Counted from the first letter of the stretch, positions 1 to 6,128 are shown. The stretch: 10,113 nt of DNA from Schwartzia sp. (in: firmicutes) (GCA_024691625.1 JAILNL010000029.1:1-10113), one strand, 5' to 3'. Notes: generated by a model from the letters alone, not told the origin. Translations and numbers: made by a program.

Positions 1-56
1 CTCCTGCAAAGGCCCCGAAGGCAAAAGCTAAAGAACCAAGAGGAGGAGAACAGTAA
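1..56 (+). CDS. infC: Translation initiation factor IF-3, C-terminal tail (partial)
   Basis: An open frame enters from the left edge (first full codon at base 3) and ends with TAA at 54-56. It encodes only 17 visible residues, a low-complexity Ala/Lys/Pro tail ending RGGEQ. No IF-3 domain is in the window, so the identity rests on position: infC precedes rpmI and rplT in most bacteria, and basic low-complexity IF-3 tails are common in Bacillota. The stop overlaps the rpmI start by one base (TAATG), and the rpmI ribosome site (AGGAGGAG, about 39-46) lies within this tail, so rpmI translation is probably coupled to it. The autoregulatory leader expected for this operon would lie outside the window. 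Confidence 0.72.
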   Translation, partial: PAKAPKAKAKEPRGGEQ

Positions 57-253
57 TGCCAAAGATGAAAACACGCAGAGCTGCTGCAAAACGTTTTACT
101 GTCACCGGTTCTGGTGAGTACAAACGCAACAAGGCTTTCAAACGCCATATCCTGGAGAAGAAATCCCCGAAGCGTAAACGTAATATGCGCAAGGCAGCTC
201 TCATTACAGCGGCTGATCATGATCGCGTAAAACGCATGCTTCCGTATGCTTAA
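56..253 (+). CDS. rpmI: 50S ribosomal protein L35
   Basis: Small basic protein of the large ribosomal subunit, 65 residues, the usual length of the family. It starts [14 protein letters not shown] and continues with the typical G-S-G-x-x-K-R-N-K segment and the [16 protein letters not shown] stretch characteristic of L35, ending MLPYA. The ATG overlaps the preceding stop by one base and has an AGGAGGAG site about ten bases upstream. It lies between the infC tail and rplT, the conserved infC-rpmI-rplT order. In characterised bacteria L20 represses this operon by binding its leader; that element is not in the window. Nothing unusual is seen in the protein. Confidence 0.98.
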   Translation: MPKMKTRRAAAKRFTVTGSGEYKRNKAFKRHILEKKSPKRKRNMRKAALITAADHDRVKRMLPYA

Positions 254-284
254 TCTGAATTTCGAGTTTTAGGAGGAAATAGAC

Positions 285-638
285 ATGCCAAGAGTTAAAG
301 CAGGCGTGACGGCACACAGACGCCATAAAAAGATTCTTAAATTAGCAAAAGGCTACAGAGGCGCTCGCAGCAAGCAGTTCAAAAAAGCTAACGAGCTCGT
401 CATGAAGGCACTCTACTACGCTCGTCGTGACCGTCGTGCGAATAAGGGTAACTTCCGTCGTCTCTGGATCGCTCGTATCAATGCTGCTGCACGTCTTAAC
501 AATATCACGTACAGCCGCCTTATCAGCGGTCTTACGAAGGCTGGCGTTGAAGTCAACCGCAAGATGCTCGCTGACCTCGCTATCAGCGATGCATCTGCTT
601 TTGCAAAGCTCGTTGCTGTTGCAAAAGAAAATCTGTAA
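285..638 (+). CDS. rplT: 50S ribosomal protein L20
   Basis: Large-subunit protein of 117 residues that binds 23S rRNA early in assembly and, in characterised bacteria, also represses its own operon. The N-terminus ([20 protein letters not shown]) and the run [17 protein letters not shown] are the long basic helical extension of L20. The segment [24 protein letters not shown] followed by TYSRLISGL is the conserved globular part. It starts 31 bases after rpmI with AGGAGG at 271-276. Codon use is strongly biased (many CGT and CTC/CTT codons), as expected for a highly expressed gene. A rho-independent terminator follows 12 bases after the stop. Confidence 0.98.
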   Translation: MPRVKAGVTAHRRHKKILKLAKGYRGARSKQFKKANELVMKALYYARRDRRANKGNFRRLWIARINAAARLNNITYSRLISGLTKAGVEVNRKMLADLAISDASAFAKLVAVAKENL

Positions 639-650
639 TATAGATATTGA

Positions 651-678
651 AAAGCTCCCTCATCGAGGGAGCTTTTTT
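651..678 (+). terminator. Rho-independent terminator after rplT
   Basis: Perfect 10-bp stem AAAGCTCCCT (651-660) with AGGGAGCTTT (666-675), 5-base loop CATCG, and a run of six T (673-678). It should end most infC-rpmI-rplT transcripts. The next gene's ribosome site begins only eight bases later, so that gene depends on readthrough or on a promoter inside rplT. The stem also reads on the minus strand, but only a short T run follows there. Confidence 0.93.
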
Positions 679-696
679 CACAGACAGGAGGACGCA

Positions 697-1518
697 ATGG
701 AAAGAATAGAGAGTATATCCAACGCAAAAATTAAACATGCGGCGTCTCTTCATTTGAAAAAGAACAGGGAAAAGACAGGCGAATTTATTGCAGAGGGAGT
801 TCGTCTTGCCGAGATGGCTGCTTCATCTGACTGGGAATCGGTTTTTGCTCTTGTGACTCCCGAAGCAGCGGAAAAAGAACGCACAAAGGCTATTGTTTCG
901 ATGCTGGAAAGCAAGGGCTGTCCTGTTTATGAGGTCTCGGATACGCTGTATCGCAAGGCTGCTGCTACAGAGGAACCGCAGGGACTTTTGCTTGTTATGC
1001 GCAGGAAAGAGAATACGCTAAACAGTATCAAGAGTAATAATGGTTTTTTCGTGGTGCTTGACGGTGTACAGGATCCGGGAAATGCAGGAACGATTCTCCG
1101 CACTGCGGATGCGGTTGGCGCTGATGCGCTTATTGCGCTGCGCGGGACAGTGGATATGTTTTCGGACAAAACTGTGCGTTCAGCAATGGGCTCGCATTTT
1201 CATGTTCCTGTGGTTGATGGAATTGACAGAGAGGACTTTCTGCGGTTTGTGAAGGAAAATGACATCAGCTGCAGGGTTACGGCGCTTGACGGGACGGCAC
1301 AGCCGCATTTTGATGCGGACTACAGAGGTATGTGTGCTGTGGTTTTCGGAAATGAAGGCAATGGAGCTTCAAAGGAGCTGCTTGACGCGGCGGAGCATGT
1401 ATATATTCCCATGAGGGGAGCGGCAGAATCTCTTAACGTGGCTTCTGCCGCTGCTGTTGTGTTGTATGAGGCGTACCGACAAAGATTTCATAATCCTGAT
1501 TCGTCCCAGACGAAATAA
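697..1518 (+). CDS. TrmH/SpoU-family RNA 2'-O-methyltransferase (RlmB/YsgA-like)
   Basis: A 273-residue enzyme predicted to transfer a methyl group from S-adenosylmethionine to a ribose 2'-OH in rRNA or tRNA. Residues ~5-100 resemble the substrate-binding L30e-like domain (the EFIAEGVRL segment is typical). Residues ~117-262 form the SPOUT catalytic domain with all three motifs: DPGNAGTILRT (125-135, with the conserved Asn129 and Arg135), FGNEGNG (217-223), and SLNVASAAAV (245-254). The ATG at 697 has AGGAGG at 686-691; the frame is open further upstream, but that part lies antisense-like inside rplT. Genes of this family next to rplT or pheST are common in Bacillota (ysgA in Bacillus). The exact target nucleotide cannot be read from sequence. 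The 3' end overlaps the convergent thiN gene by 31 bases. Confidence 0.93.
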   Translation: MERIESISNAKIKHAASLHLKKNREKTGEFIAEGVRLAEMAASSDWESVFALVTPEAAEKERTKAIVSMLESKGCPVYEVSDTLYRKAAATEEPQGLLLVMRRKENTLNSIKSNNGFFVVLDGVQDPGNAGTILRTADAVGADALIALRGTVDMFSDKTVRSAMGSHFHVPVVDGIDREDFLRFVKENDISCRVTALDGTAQPHFDADYRGMCAVVFGNEGNGASKELLDAAEHVYIPMRGAAESLNVASAAAVVLYEAYRQRFHNPDSSQTK

Positions 1519-2213
1519 ACGCCGAGCAGACCTTTTGAAAGGCGGAGCCGGCAGACGTTGGTATCTTCGGTTAGTCTGTTGCTGACAGTAAGCGTTTTCG
1601 ACTGGCATAGGGAGGCGTTTTCCAACGGCCAGTGTACGCCTGAAAAAGATACGCCGTGTGCTTCGCCCGACAGGGGAAGCAGAGAAATGGCAGAAGGACG
1701 TCTGAGGCACGTTATTTCAAGCTCTGACGGACCATTGGCAAATAAAAGACATTCTTTGTCGTCGGCAATGCAGCCGGCAATGCCTGAAAGGGCAAATGAA
1801 TAAATGGTGGTGAAGGCATGGTCGAACCGACCGCCGAAGCCGCCGGTCATTACGATAAAAGCGGAGGGATTCTCCGCTTTTATTTTTTTCAGAGCCAGGT
1901 CAGTATCAGTGAAATCTTTTTCGGAAGGAAAGCATTCTGTCGGAATCTGTGCGGAAACTGCCTTTTGCCATGCCTCCGGGGACGCACTGTCACCGTCTCC
2001 TATCAGAAGCTCCGGGGTGAGCCCTGCCGAAAGAAGACTGTCGAGTCCACGGTCTACAGCCCACAGTGTGCGCTGCTCTGATGCTTCGCGGAGCCATTCG
2101 GAAGAGGGCGCACGGCCTCCAATGGCAAGAAGATATTGTTTATCGTGATGGATATCTGCTGTAAAACGTATCTGAGGCAGAGTGACCGTAGATGCTGTCG
2201 GTTTATTTTTCAT
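1488..2213 (-). CDS. thiN: Thiamine pyrophosphokinase
   Basis: Transfers pyrophosphate from ATP to thiamine, giving the cofactor thiamine diphosphate. The 241-residue protein shows the family signatures in order: LLAIGG near 28-33, the catalytic acidic motif IGDGDS (71-76), the KDFTDTDLAL segment (99-108) with its conserved acidic and Thr residues, and GGFGGRFDH (124-132). A C-terminal thiamine-binding half follows, with VSNRL at 210-214 where SNE-type motifs usually sit. An upstream in-frame ATG at 2255 was rejected because it precedes or overlaps the predicted -10 box; ATG 2213 has AAGGAAG eight bases upstream. A third ATG at 2231 lacks a good site. The gene is monocistronic, convergent with the methyltransferase and divergent from the hydrolase. 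No TPP riboswitch was seen. An opposite-strand terminator-like hairpin lies within codons for residues ~109-120. Confidence 0.93.
   Translation of the reverse strand: MKNKPTASTVTLPQIRFTADIHHDKQYLLAIGGRAPSSEWLREASEQRTLWAVDRGLDSLLSAGLTPELLIGDGDSASPEAWQKAVSAQIPTECFPSEKDFTDTDLALKKIKAENPSAFIVMTGGFGGRFDHAFTTIYSFALSGIAGCIADDKECLLFANGPSELEITCLRRPSAISLLPLSGEAHGVSFSGVHWPLENASLCQSKTLTVSNRLTEDTNVCRLRLSKGLLGVYFVWDESGL
1857..1889 (+). terminator. Terminator-like hairpin inside thiN, oriented for plus-strand transcripts
   Basis: Perfect 10-bp stem AAAAGCGGAG (1857-1866) with CTCCGCTTTT (1872-1881), loop GGGAT-type of five bases, followed by A and seven T (1883-1889). On the plus strand this is a textbook intrinsic terminator; on the minus strand only four T follow the stem. 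It lies 338 bases past the methyltransferase stop, within thiN codons for KKIKAENPSAFIV, so it could stop rightward transcripts before they reach the thiN promoter. It may instead be a chance product of Lys and Ala codons. Confidence 0.55.
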
Positions 2214-2221
2214 ACAGAATG

Positions 2222-2228
2222 CTTCCTT
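2222..2228 (-). promoter_or_regulatory. Ribosome binding site deciding the thiN start
   Basis: On the minus strand AAGGAAG lies eight bases before the ATG at 2213. The two upstream in-frame ATGs (2255 and 2231) have no comparable purine-rich site, and the first sits at the predicted promoter -10 box. Confidence 0.7.
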
Positions 2229-2244
2229 CATGTCAGTTTTCTTT

Positions 2245-2274
2245 ATTTTACACATAAATGTACCGTAATGTCAT
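2245..2274 (-). promoter_or_regulatory. Predicted sigma-A promoter of thiN
   Basis: Reading the minus strand, ATGACA (2274-2269, five of six to TTGACA) is followed by an 18-bp spacer and TAAAAT (2250-2245, five of six to TATAAT). The implied transcript begins near 2238, leaving a short leader of about 25 bases before ATG 2213, too short for a riboswitch. Confidence 0.55.
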
Positions 2275-2291
2275 TCATTATTTGATGGCAA

Positions 2292-2430
2292 GCGCTATAT
2301 CGCAAGCGATGAAACGCTGACAGATGGCGTTTTGCCGTTGGCAAAACCGGAACGAATGCGTTATATCGCAAGCGATGAAACGCTTAATTTGTATGTTTTG
2401 CCTGTGGCAAAACTCGAACGATGGCGTTAT
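2292..2430. repeat. 66-bp tandem repeat, about 2.1 copies, with two palindromes per unit
   Basis: The unit begins GCG(C/T)TATATCGCAAGCGAT at 2292 and at 2358 (26 of the first 27 bases are identical, through GAAACGCT). It contains a second conserved block, GTTTTGCC-NNN-GGCAAAAC, at 2329-2347 and 2395-2413, then (C)GGAACGA or TCGAACGA. All blocks keep a 66-base period, and a third copy starts at 2424 but matches only for GCGTTAT. Palindrome A can fold AGCG/CGCT around ATCGC-AA-GCGAT (2291-2318); palindrome B folds as an 8-bp stem with a 3-base loop. Only the ~10-base spacers between blocks differ freely, which suggests selection for or recent spread of the palindromes. The array fills the gap between the thiN and hydrolase promoters. 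No coding capacity is evident. It may be a dispersed intergenic element of this genome, but one window cannot show that. Confidence 0.85.
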
Positions 2431-2433
2431 AAT
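2405..2433 (+). promoter_or_regulatory. Predicted promoter of the hydrolase-miaA-hfq genes
   Basis: A perfect TATAAT (2428-2433) lies about 50 bases before the hydrolase start. At 17 bp spacing the -35 position holds TGGCAA (2405-2410), a poor match, so an activator or a relaxed -35 would be needed. The -10 box begins inside the truncated third repeat copy, and the -35 region falls in the right arm of the GTTTTGCC hairpin. Confidence 0.45.
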
Positions 2434-2470
2434 AATAAATGTAAATTATGTCTTTGGATTCATATTTTAA

Positions 2471-2476
2471 AGGAGG
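2471..2476 (+). promoter_or_regulatory. Ribosome binding site deciding the hydrolase start
   Basis: AGGAGG seven bases before ATG 2484. It lies inside the frame of an upstream ATG at 2448, so it selects the shorter, family-typical start. Confidence 0.85.
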
Positions 2477-2483
2477 CACTATT

Positions 2484-3161
2484 ATGCTTACGTACACGTA
2501 TTACGGCCATTCCTGTGTTTTGCTCGATGACGGAAAATATAAAGTTCTTACAGACCCGTTCCTTACAGGGAATCCGAAGGCATCAATAAAGGCAGAGGAT
2601 GTCGAGTGCGATTATATCCTCGTTTCTCATGCTCATGCAGACCATCTCGGTGATGCGCCGGAAATTGCGAAGCGCACAGGCGCGACGGTTATCGCTATTC
2701 CTGAAGTACTCGCTTTGTGCCAGGAGAAGGTTGGAGAAATCAAGGGGCACGGCATGAACCTTGGCGGCTCTGTGAAGCTTCCGTTCGGACGTGTTCGCAT
2801 GACTCTTGCACAGCACAGCTCCGGCGTTGCAGGCGGTATTGCGTGCGGTTTTGTAATCCAGATTGGCGGGCAGACTGTTTACTTCGCAGGAGATACTGCA
2901 CTGTTCCGCGATATGAAGCTTATAGGACGTAAGGATTCTATTGACTATGCGCTTCTTCCGATTGGTGATAATTATACAATGGGTATGGAGGATTCTGCGA
3001 AAGCAGCACAGTGGCTAAACGCAGGACATGTAATTCCTATCCACTACAATACCTGGCCTGTTATTGAGCAGGACGTGAAGCAGTATAAGCTTATGACAGA
3101 GGAGACGACACGCTCGGCTGTTCATATTGTTGAACCCGGTCAGTCAATTGAGCTTGAATGA
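2484..3161 (+). CDS. UPF0173-family metal-dependent hydrolase (metallo-beta-lactamase fold, YtkL-like)
   Basis: A 225-residue cytoplasmic protein with the metallo-beta-lactamase fold, close to the usual ~226 residues of UPF0173. Metal ligands are visible: His9 in YYGHSC, the H-x-H-x-D-H motif at 49-54 (HAHADH), His111, Asp137 in FAGDTALF, and His187 in PIHYNTWP. The family is widespread but its substrate is not firmly established, so only a generic hydrolase function is assigned. An upstream in-frame ATG at 2448 would add 12 residues not expected in the family; ATG 2484 is chosen for its AGGAGG. The stop overlaps the miaA start (ATGA, four bases), so the two are translationally coupled. It is the first gene of the rightward operon after the repeat array. 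Confidence 0.92.
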   Translation: MLTYTYYGHSCVLLDDGKYKVLTDPFLTGNPKASIKAEDVECDYILVSHAHADHLGDAPEIAKRTGATVIAIPEVLALCQEKVGEIKGHGMNLGGSVKLPFGRVRMTLAQHSSGVAGGIACGFVIQIGGQTVYFAGDTALFRDMKLIGRKDSIDYALLPIGDNYTMGMEDSAKAAQWLNAGHVIPIHYNTWPVIEQDVKQYKLMTEETTRSAVHIVEPGQSIELE

Positions 3162-4111
3162 ATGACGATAAAATAACAGAGGACCTTATTGCCGTTCTTG
3201 GCCCTACTGCTTCGGGAAAGACAGCGTTCGCTGTTGCTTTGGCAAAACGTCTCGGTACGGAAATCCTGTCGGGAGATTCAATGCTCGTTTACAGGGGCTT
3301 TGATATAGGCTCCGCAAAGCCTGCTATTGAGGAACGTGAGGGTGTTAAGCATTGGCTTATAGATGTTCTCACTCCTGATGCGGATTTTAATGTGACTGAT
3401 TTTCAGATGATGGCATCGGAAAAAATTTCTGAGCTTAATGGGCGCGGAATGATTCCGGTTCTTGTCGGAGGGACGGGGCTTTATGCGAAAGCTCTTTTGG
3501 AGGGATATGATTTCAATACGTCGTCGGGGGACGATGAATACAGAGACTCTCTTGAACGTCTGGCGGAGGAGCATGGCAGGGAATATGTCCATGATATGTT
3601 GGAAAAGGTAGACCCCGATACAGCGGCACGCCTTCATGTGAACGATTTCAGACGTGTTGTGAGGGCGCTTGAGGTCTGGCATCTTGGAAAGGAAAAGATA
3701 TCCCAAAAGCGTGAGGAAGGACATCTCAGATATAATGCCTTTGTTATAGGGCTTCGATGGGACCGCGCGGTACTCTATGAAAGAATAAACAAACGCGTGG
3801 ACATCATGCTGGAGCAGGGGCTTGTTGATGAGGTAAGGAATCTGCTCGATATGGGAATTCCAAGAACCTCGCAGGCAATGAAAGGGATAGGATACAAGGA
3901 AACGGCCGCGTATATTTCCGGCGAATGCAGTCTTGACGAGGCCGTATATGAGATAAAAAAGGCTACGAGGCATTTTGCGAAGCGTCAGCTTACATGGTAC
4001 AGGAAAATGCCGTACATTCATTGGATTGACGCGGACGGAAAGACAACAGAAGAACTTTTGCAGGAAATTTATCCGGAAATAGAGGATTTTTTCTTGAAGA
4101 AGCGAATATAA
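3158..4111 (+). CDS. miaA: tRNA dimethylallyltransferase (tRNA delta-2-isopentenylpyrophosphate transferase)
   Basis: Adds a dimethylallyl group from dimethylallyl diphosphate to N6 of adenosine 37 in tRNAs that read codons beginning with U. The 317-residue sequence carries the P-loop GPTASGKT (15-22), the DSMLVYRGFDIGSAKP segment (40-55), VGGTGLYAKALLEG (103-116), the DFRRVVRALEVW stretch (163-174), QAMKGIGYKE (239-248) and the C-terminal KATRHFAKRQLTWYRK (268-283), all in family order. It has no strong ribosome site of its own; the start overlaps the hydrolase stop by four bases, which implies coupled translation. hfq follows 33 bases later, a conserved miaA-hfq neighbourhood in many bacteria. 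The modified base is often 2-methylthiolated later by MiaB, which is not encoded here. Confidence 0.97.
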   Translation: MNDDKITEDLIAVLGPTASGKTAFAVALAKRLGTEILSGDSMLVYRGFDIGSAKPAIEEREGVKHWLIDVLTPDADFNVTDFQMMASEKISELNGRGMIPVLVGGTGLYAKALLEGYDFNTSSGDDEYRDSLERLAEEHGREYVHDMLEKVDPDTAARLHVNDFRRVVRALEVWHLGKEKISQKREEGHLRYNAFVIGLRWDRAVLYERINKRVDIMLEQGLVDEVRNLLDMGIPRTSQAMKGIGYKETAAYISGECSLDEAVYEIKKATRHFAKRQLTWYRKMPYIHWIDADGKTTEELLQEIYPEIEDFFLKKRI

Positions 4112-4144
4112 CTAATTATGAATTTTTAATGAGGGGCGATTGAG

Positions 4145-4402
4145 ATGGCAGCGAAGATTTTAAATCTTCAGGACAGTTTCCTGAATCAGGTCCGTAAAGA
4201 GGATGTGGGAGTAAGTATTCATCTTGTAAACGGCTTTCAGCTTAAAGGAACGGTACGCGGATTTGACAATTTTACGGTGATTCTGGAGTCGATGGGCAAA
4301 CAGCAGCTGGTATACAAACACGCGATTTCGACAATCACACCGGCAAGACCTCTTGAGAGCGGATTTGATTTCGCCAAGAAGGAAGTTTCGAAGGAAAAGT
4401 AA
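4145..4402 (+). CDS. hfq: RNA chaperone Hfq
   Basis: Sm-like protein that assembles into a hexameric ring, binds small RNAs and mRNAs, and promotes their pairing. The 85 residues show the N-terminal [13 protein letters not shown] (7-19), including the Gln and Arg of the proximal and rim surfaces; Sm1 with the [20 protein letters not shown] stretch; and Sm2 with [11 protein letters not shown], where the YKHAIS signature lines the uridine-binding pore. A short charged tail follows (to SKEK), as in Gram-positive Hfq. The start has GAGGGG at 4131-4136. It follows miaA within the same operon, and a terminator-like hairpin lies just after it. Confidence 0.97.
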   Translation: MAAKILNLQDSFLNQVRKEDVGVSIHLVNGFQLKGTVRGFDNFTVILESMGKQQLVYKHAISTITPARPLESGFDFAKKEVSKEK

Positions 4403-4415
4403 TTTTAGATGTTTG

Positions 4416-4450
4416 GGAGCTGCACGGTTTTTCCGGTTGCAGCTCCTTTT
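4416..4450 (+). terminator. Probable rho-independent terminator after hfq
   Basis: GGAGCTGCA (4416-4424) pairs with TGCAGCTCC (4438-4446), and an inner CGG/CCG (4425-4427 and 4433-4435) extends the stem around a TTTTT loop; four T follow. The short T run and the dut ribosome site only a few bases downstream suggest partial termination, lowering dut and cysteine desulfurase expression relative to hfq. Confidence 0.7.
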
Positions 4451-4466
4451 GTATGGAGGAAAAGAT

Positions 4467-4922
4467 ATGCGTAAAAGAGGATTTGAAGTAGTGAGTGCTT
4501 TTGCGGATAAGGGCATTCACCTTCCGGCACGAAAAACTGCCGCAAGCGCGGGTTACGATATTGAAGCGGCAGAGGAAAGAGTGCTTGCTCCGCACGAGGT
4601 AACGATTGTTCCAACGGGGATCAAGGCGTATATGCAGGAGAATGAATATCTTGGTATTCATGTTCGTTCGGGTTTTTCTGCCAGAAATAATGTGTCATTC
4701 ATCAATAGCCAGGGAATAATTGATGCCGACTACTATAACAACGAGGATAACGAAGGCCATATTATGCTTGCGTTTCATAATCACGGAGATAAGCCTGTAC
4801 TGGTGGAAAAGGGTATGCGTGTTGCCCAGGGAATATTTTATTCATACCTGACTGTTGACGGCGACGAGGCAGGTCACGGAGAAAAGCGCCGCGGCGGTAT
4901 GGGTTCAACGGGAGCTCTGTAA
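4467..4922 (+). CDS. dut: dUTP diphosphatase (trimeric dUTPase)
   Basis: Hydrolyses dUTP to dUMP and pyrophosphate, keeping uracil out of DNA and supplying the thymidylate precursor. The 151 residues carry the five dUTPase motifs: 1, AGYDIEAA (28-35); 2, RSGFSARNN (67-75); 3, GIIDADYY (83-90) with catalytic-loop Asp86; 4, RVAQG (118-122); 5, RRGGMGSTG (141-149). Two departures stand out: motif 3 is followed by an acidic/Asn stretch NNEDNEGHI, longer than the common GVIDxDYRGEI form, and motif 5 has Met145 where a Phe usually stacks on the uracil. ATG 4467 has GGAGG at 4455-4459; an open frame upstream overlaps hfq and was rejected. The stop overlaps the next start by one base (TAATG). Confidence 0.92.
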   Translation: MRKRGFEVVSAFADKGIHLPARKTAASAGYDIEAAEERVLAPHEVTIVPTGIKAYMQENEYLGIHVRSGFSARNNVSFINSQGIIDADYYNNEDNEGHIMLAFHNHGDKPVLVEKGMRVAQGIFYSYLTVDGDEAGHGEKRRGGMGSTGAL

Positions 4923-6073
4923 TGGCAGTTTATTTGGATTATGCGGCAACAACACCGACGGACCCGAAGGTCGTGCAGGCAATGCTGCCTTACTTTACGG
5001 AAGGCTTCGGAAATCCTTCGAGTGTGTATTCCTTTGGCAGGGAGACAAAGCAGGCAGTTTTGAAGGCACGGGAAGAGGTGGCTCTTCTTCTTGGGGCTGC
5101 GCCTGAGGAAATATTTTTTACCAGCGGCGGCAGTGAGAGTGATAACTGGGCGCTTTGCGGGCTTTCCGCAGCAAATGCGGAAAAGGGACGGCATATTGTG
5201 ACGAGCGCCGTGGAGCATCATGCGGTGCTCAATACAGCAGAATATCTGCGGACGCAGGGGTTTGAGGTGACTGTTCTTCCTGTGGATGGGAAAGGACTGG
5301 TGCGTTCTTCGGATTTAAGAAAGGCTTTGCGCGATGATACTGTTCTTGTCAGCATAATGGCGGCTAATAATGAGGTCGGGACGATACAGCCGCTGAAGGA
5401 GCTGGTGGAAATTGCTCATGAGCGCGGCGCTGTTTTTCATACGGATGCAGTGCAGGCGGCAGGACATATTCCTTTGAATGTGAATGAGCTTGGAATAGAC
5501 GCATTGTCACTTTCAGGGCACAAACTGTACGGACCTAAAGGAACAGGAGTACTCTATGTAAGAAAAGGTACGCTGATTGTTCCTCTTGTTTATGGCGGCG
5601 GACAGGAGCGCGGACTTCGCGGGGGGACGGAAAATGTCCCCGGGATAGTGGGACTCGGCGCGGCTGCTTCTATGGCCCGTGAAGAAATGGAAGGCGAGAT
5701 GAAACGACAGAACAAGCTTCGTGACAAATTTATCTCAGCTGCGGTTTCCTCCATAGAGGACTGTCACTTAAACGGAGCGGCAGGTGAGGGACGCCTGCCC
5801 GGAAATATAAATCTGCGGTTTGACGGTGTGTCTTCTGATTCTCTTTTGATACGTCTGGATATTGAAGGGTATGCGGTATCTGCCGGGAGCGCGTGCAGCG
5901 CAGGCGCTGTGGAGCCCAGCCATGTGCTGTCTGCCATGGGACTTTCCGACACAGAGGCGAAGAGCGCGGTACGCGTTACTCTGGGGCGTTATACAAAGGA
6001 AGATGAGCTGCATGATTATTTAAGTATACTTCAAAAATCAGTCAGGGAAATTCGTCTTGCATCAATAGGTTAA
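4922..6073 (+). CDS. Cysteine desulfurase, NifS/IscS group
   Basis: PLP-dependent enzyme that removes sulfur from cysteine as a protein-bound persulfide and hands it to Fe-S cluster or tRNA thiolation partners. The 383 residues have the group I layout: YLDYAATTP near the N-terminus, SGGSESDN (68-75), VEHHAV (97-102, cofactor-stacking His), the NNEVGTIQP stretch (149-157), HTDAVQ (173-178, Asp175), SGHKLYGPKG (198-207) with PLP-binding Lys201, RGGTENVPG (233-241), and catalytic Cys325 in SAGSACSAG (320-328). It overlaps dut by one base. No scaffold protein gene (iscU, nifU) or mnmA follows; the next gene is divergent in function and has its own promoter, so the sulfur acceptor is encoded elsewhere. 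nifS or iscS both fit; I give no symbol because the partner is unknown. Confidence 0.95.
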   Translation: MAVYLDYAATTPTDPKVVQAMLPYFTEGFGNPSSVYSFGRETKQAVLKAREEVALLLGAAPEEIFFTSGGSESDNWALCGLSAANAEKGRHIVTSAVEHHAVLNTAEYLRTQGFEVTVLPVDGKGLVRSSDLRKALRDDTVLVSIMAANNEVGTIQPLKELVEIAHERGAVFHTDAVQAAGHIPLNVNELGIDALSLSGHKLYGPKGTGVLYVRKGTLIVPLVYGGGQERGLRGGTENVPGIVGLGAAASMAREEMEGEMKRQNKLRDKFISAAVSSIEDCHLNGAAGEGRLPGNINLRFDGVSSDSLLIRLDIEGYAVSAGSACSAGAVEPSHVLSAMGLSDTEAKSAVRVTLGRYTKEDELHDYLSILQKSVREIRLASIG

Positions 6074-6099
6074 AATATATGAAAAATACATGGGAATGT

Positions 6100-6128
6100 T
6101 TGTCTTTGGAAGATTCATCATGTATAAT
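6100..6128 (+). promoter_or_regulatory. Predicted sigma-A promoter for the rodZ-like operon
   Basis: TTGTCT (6100-6105, four of six to TTGACA), a 17-bp spacer and a perfect TATAAT (6123-6128). The predicted transcript begins near 6135, giving a leader of about 90 bases before the rodZ-like start. No terminator separates it from the preceding gene, so readthrough may also contribute. Confidence 0.65.

Noticed and set aside
427..696. N-terminal extension of the methyltransferase
   Set aside because: The frame is open by chance through rplT and the terminator; the family start and an AGGAGG site lie at 697.
1558..2148. Plus-strand frames opposite thiN
   Set aside because: thiN carries all thiamine pyrophosphokinase motifs, a promoter and a ribosome site on the minus strand; the plus-strand products look unstructured.
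2214..2256. TPP riboswitch upstream of thiN
   Set aside because: The predicted leader is only about 25 bases and shows no THI-box-like sequence.
2292..2430. The repeat as a small CRISPR array
   Set aside because: The period is constant at 66 bases because the whole unit is duplicated, including a second palindrome in the would-be spacer; there are only two full copies and no cas gene.
2332..2589. Possible 85-residue plus-strand gene
   Set aside because: Its first half is the tandem repeat and its second half is out of frame with the well-supported hydrolase; no ribosome site precedes it.
3278..4021. 247-residue minus-strand frame opposite miaA
   Set aside because: It is a shadow of a gene with all miaA motifs in order and has no recognisable family features or ribosome site.
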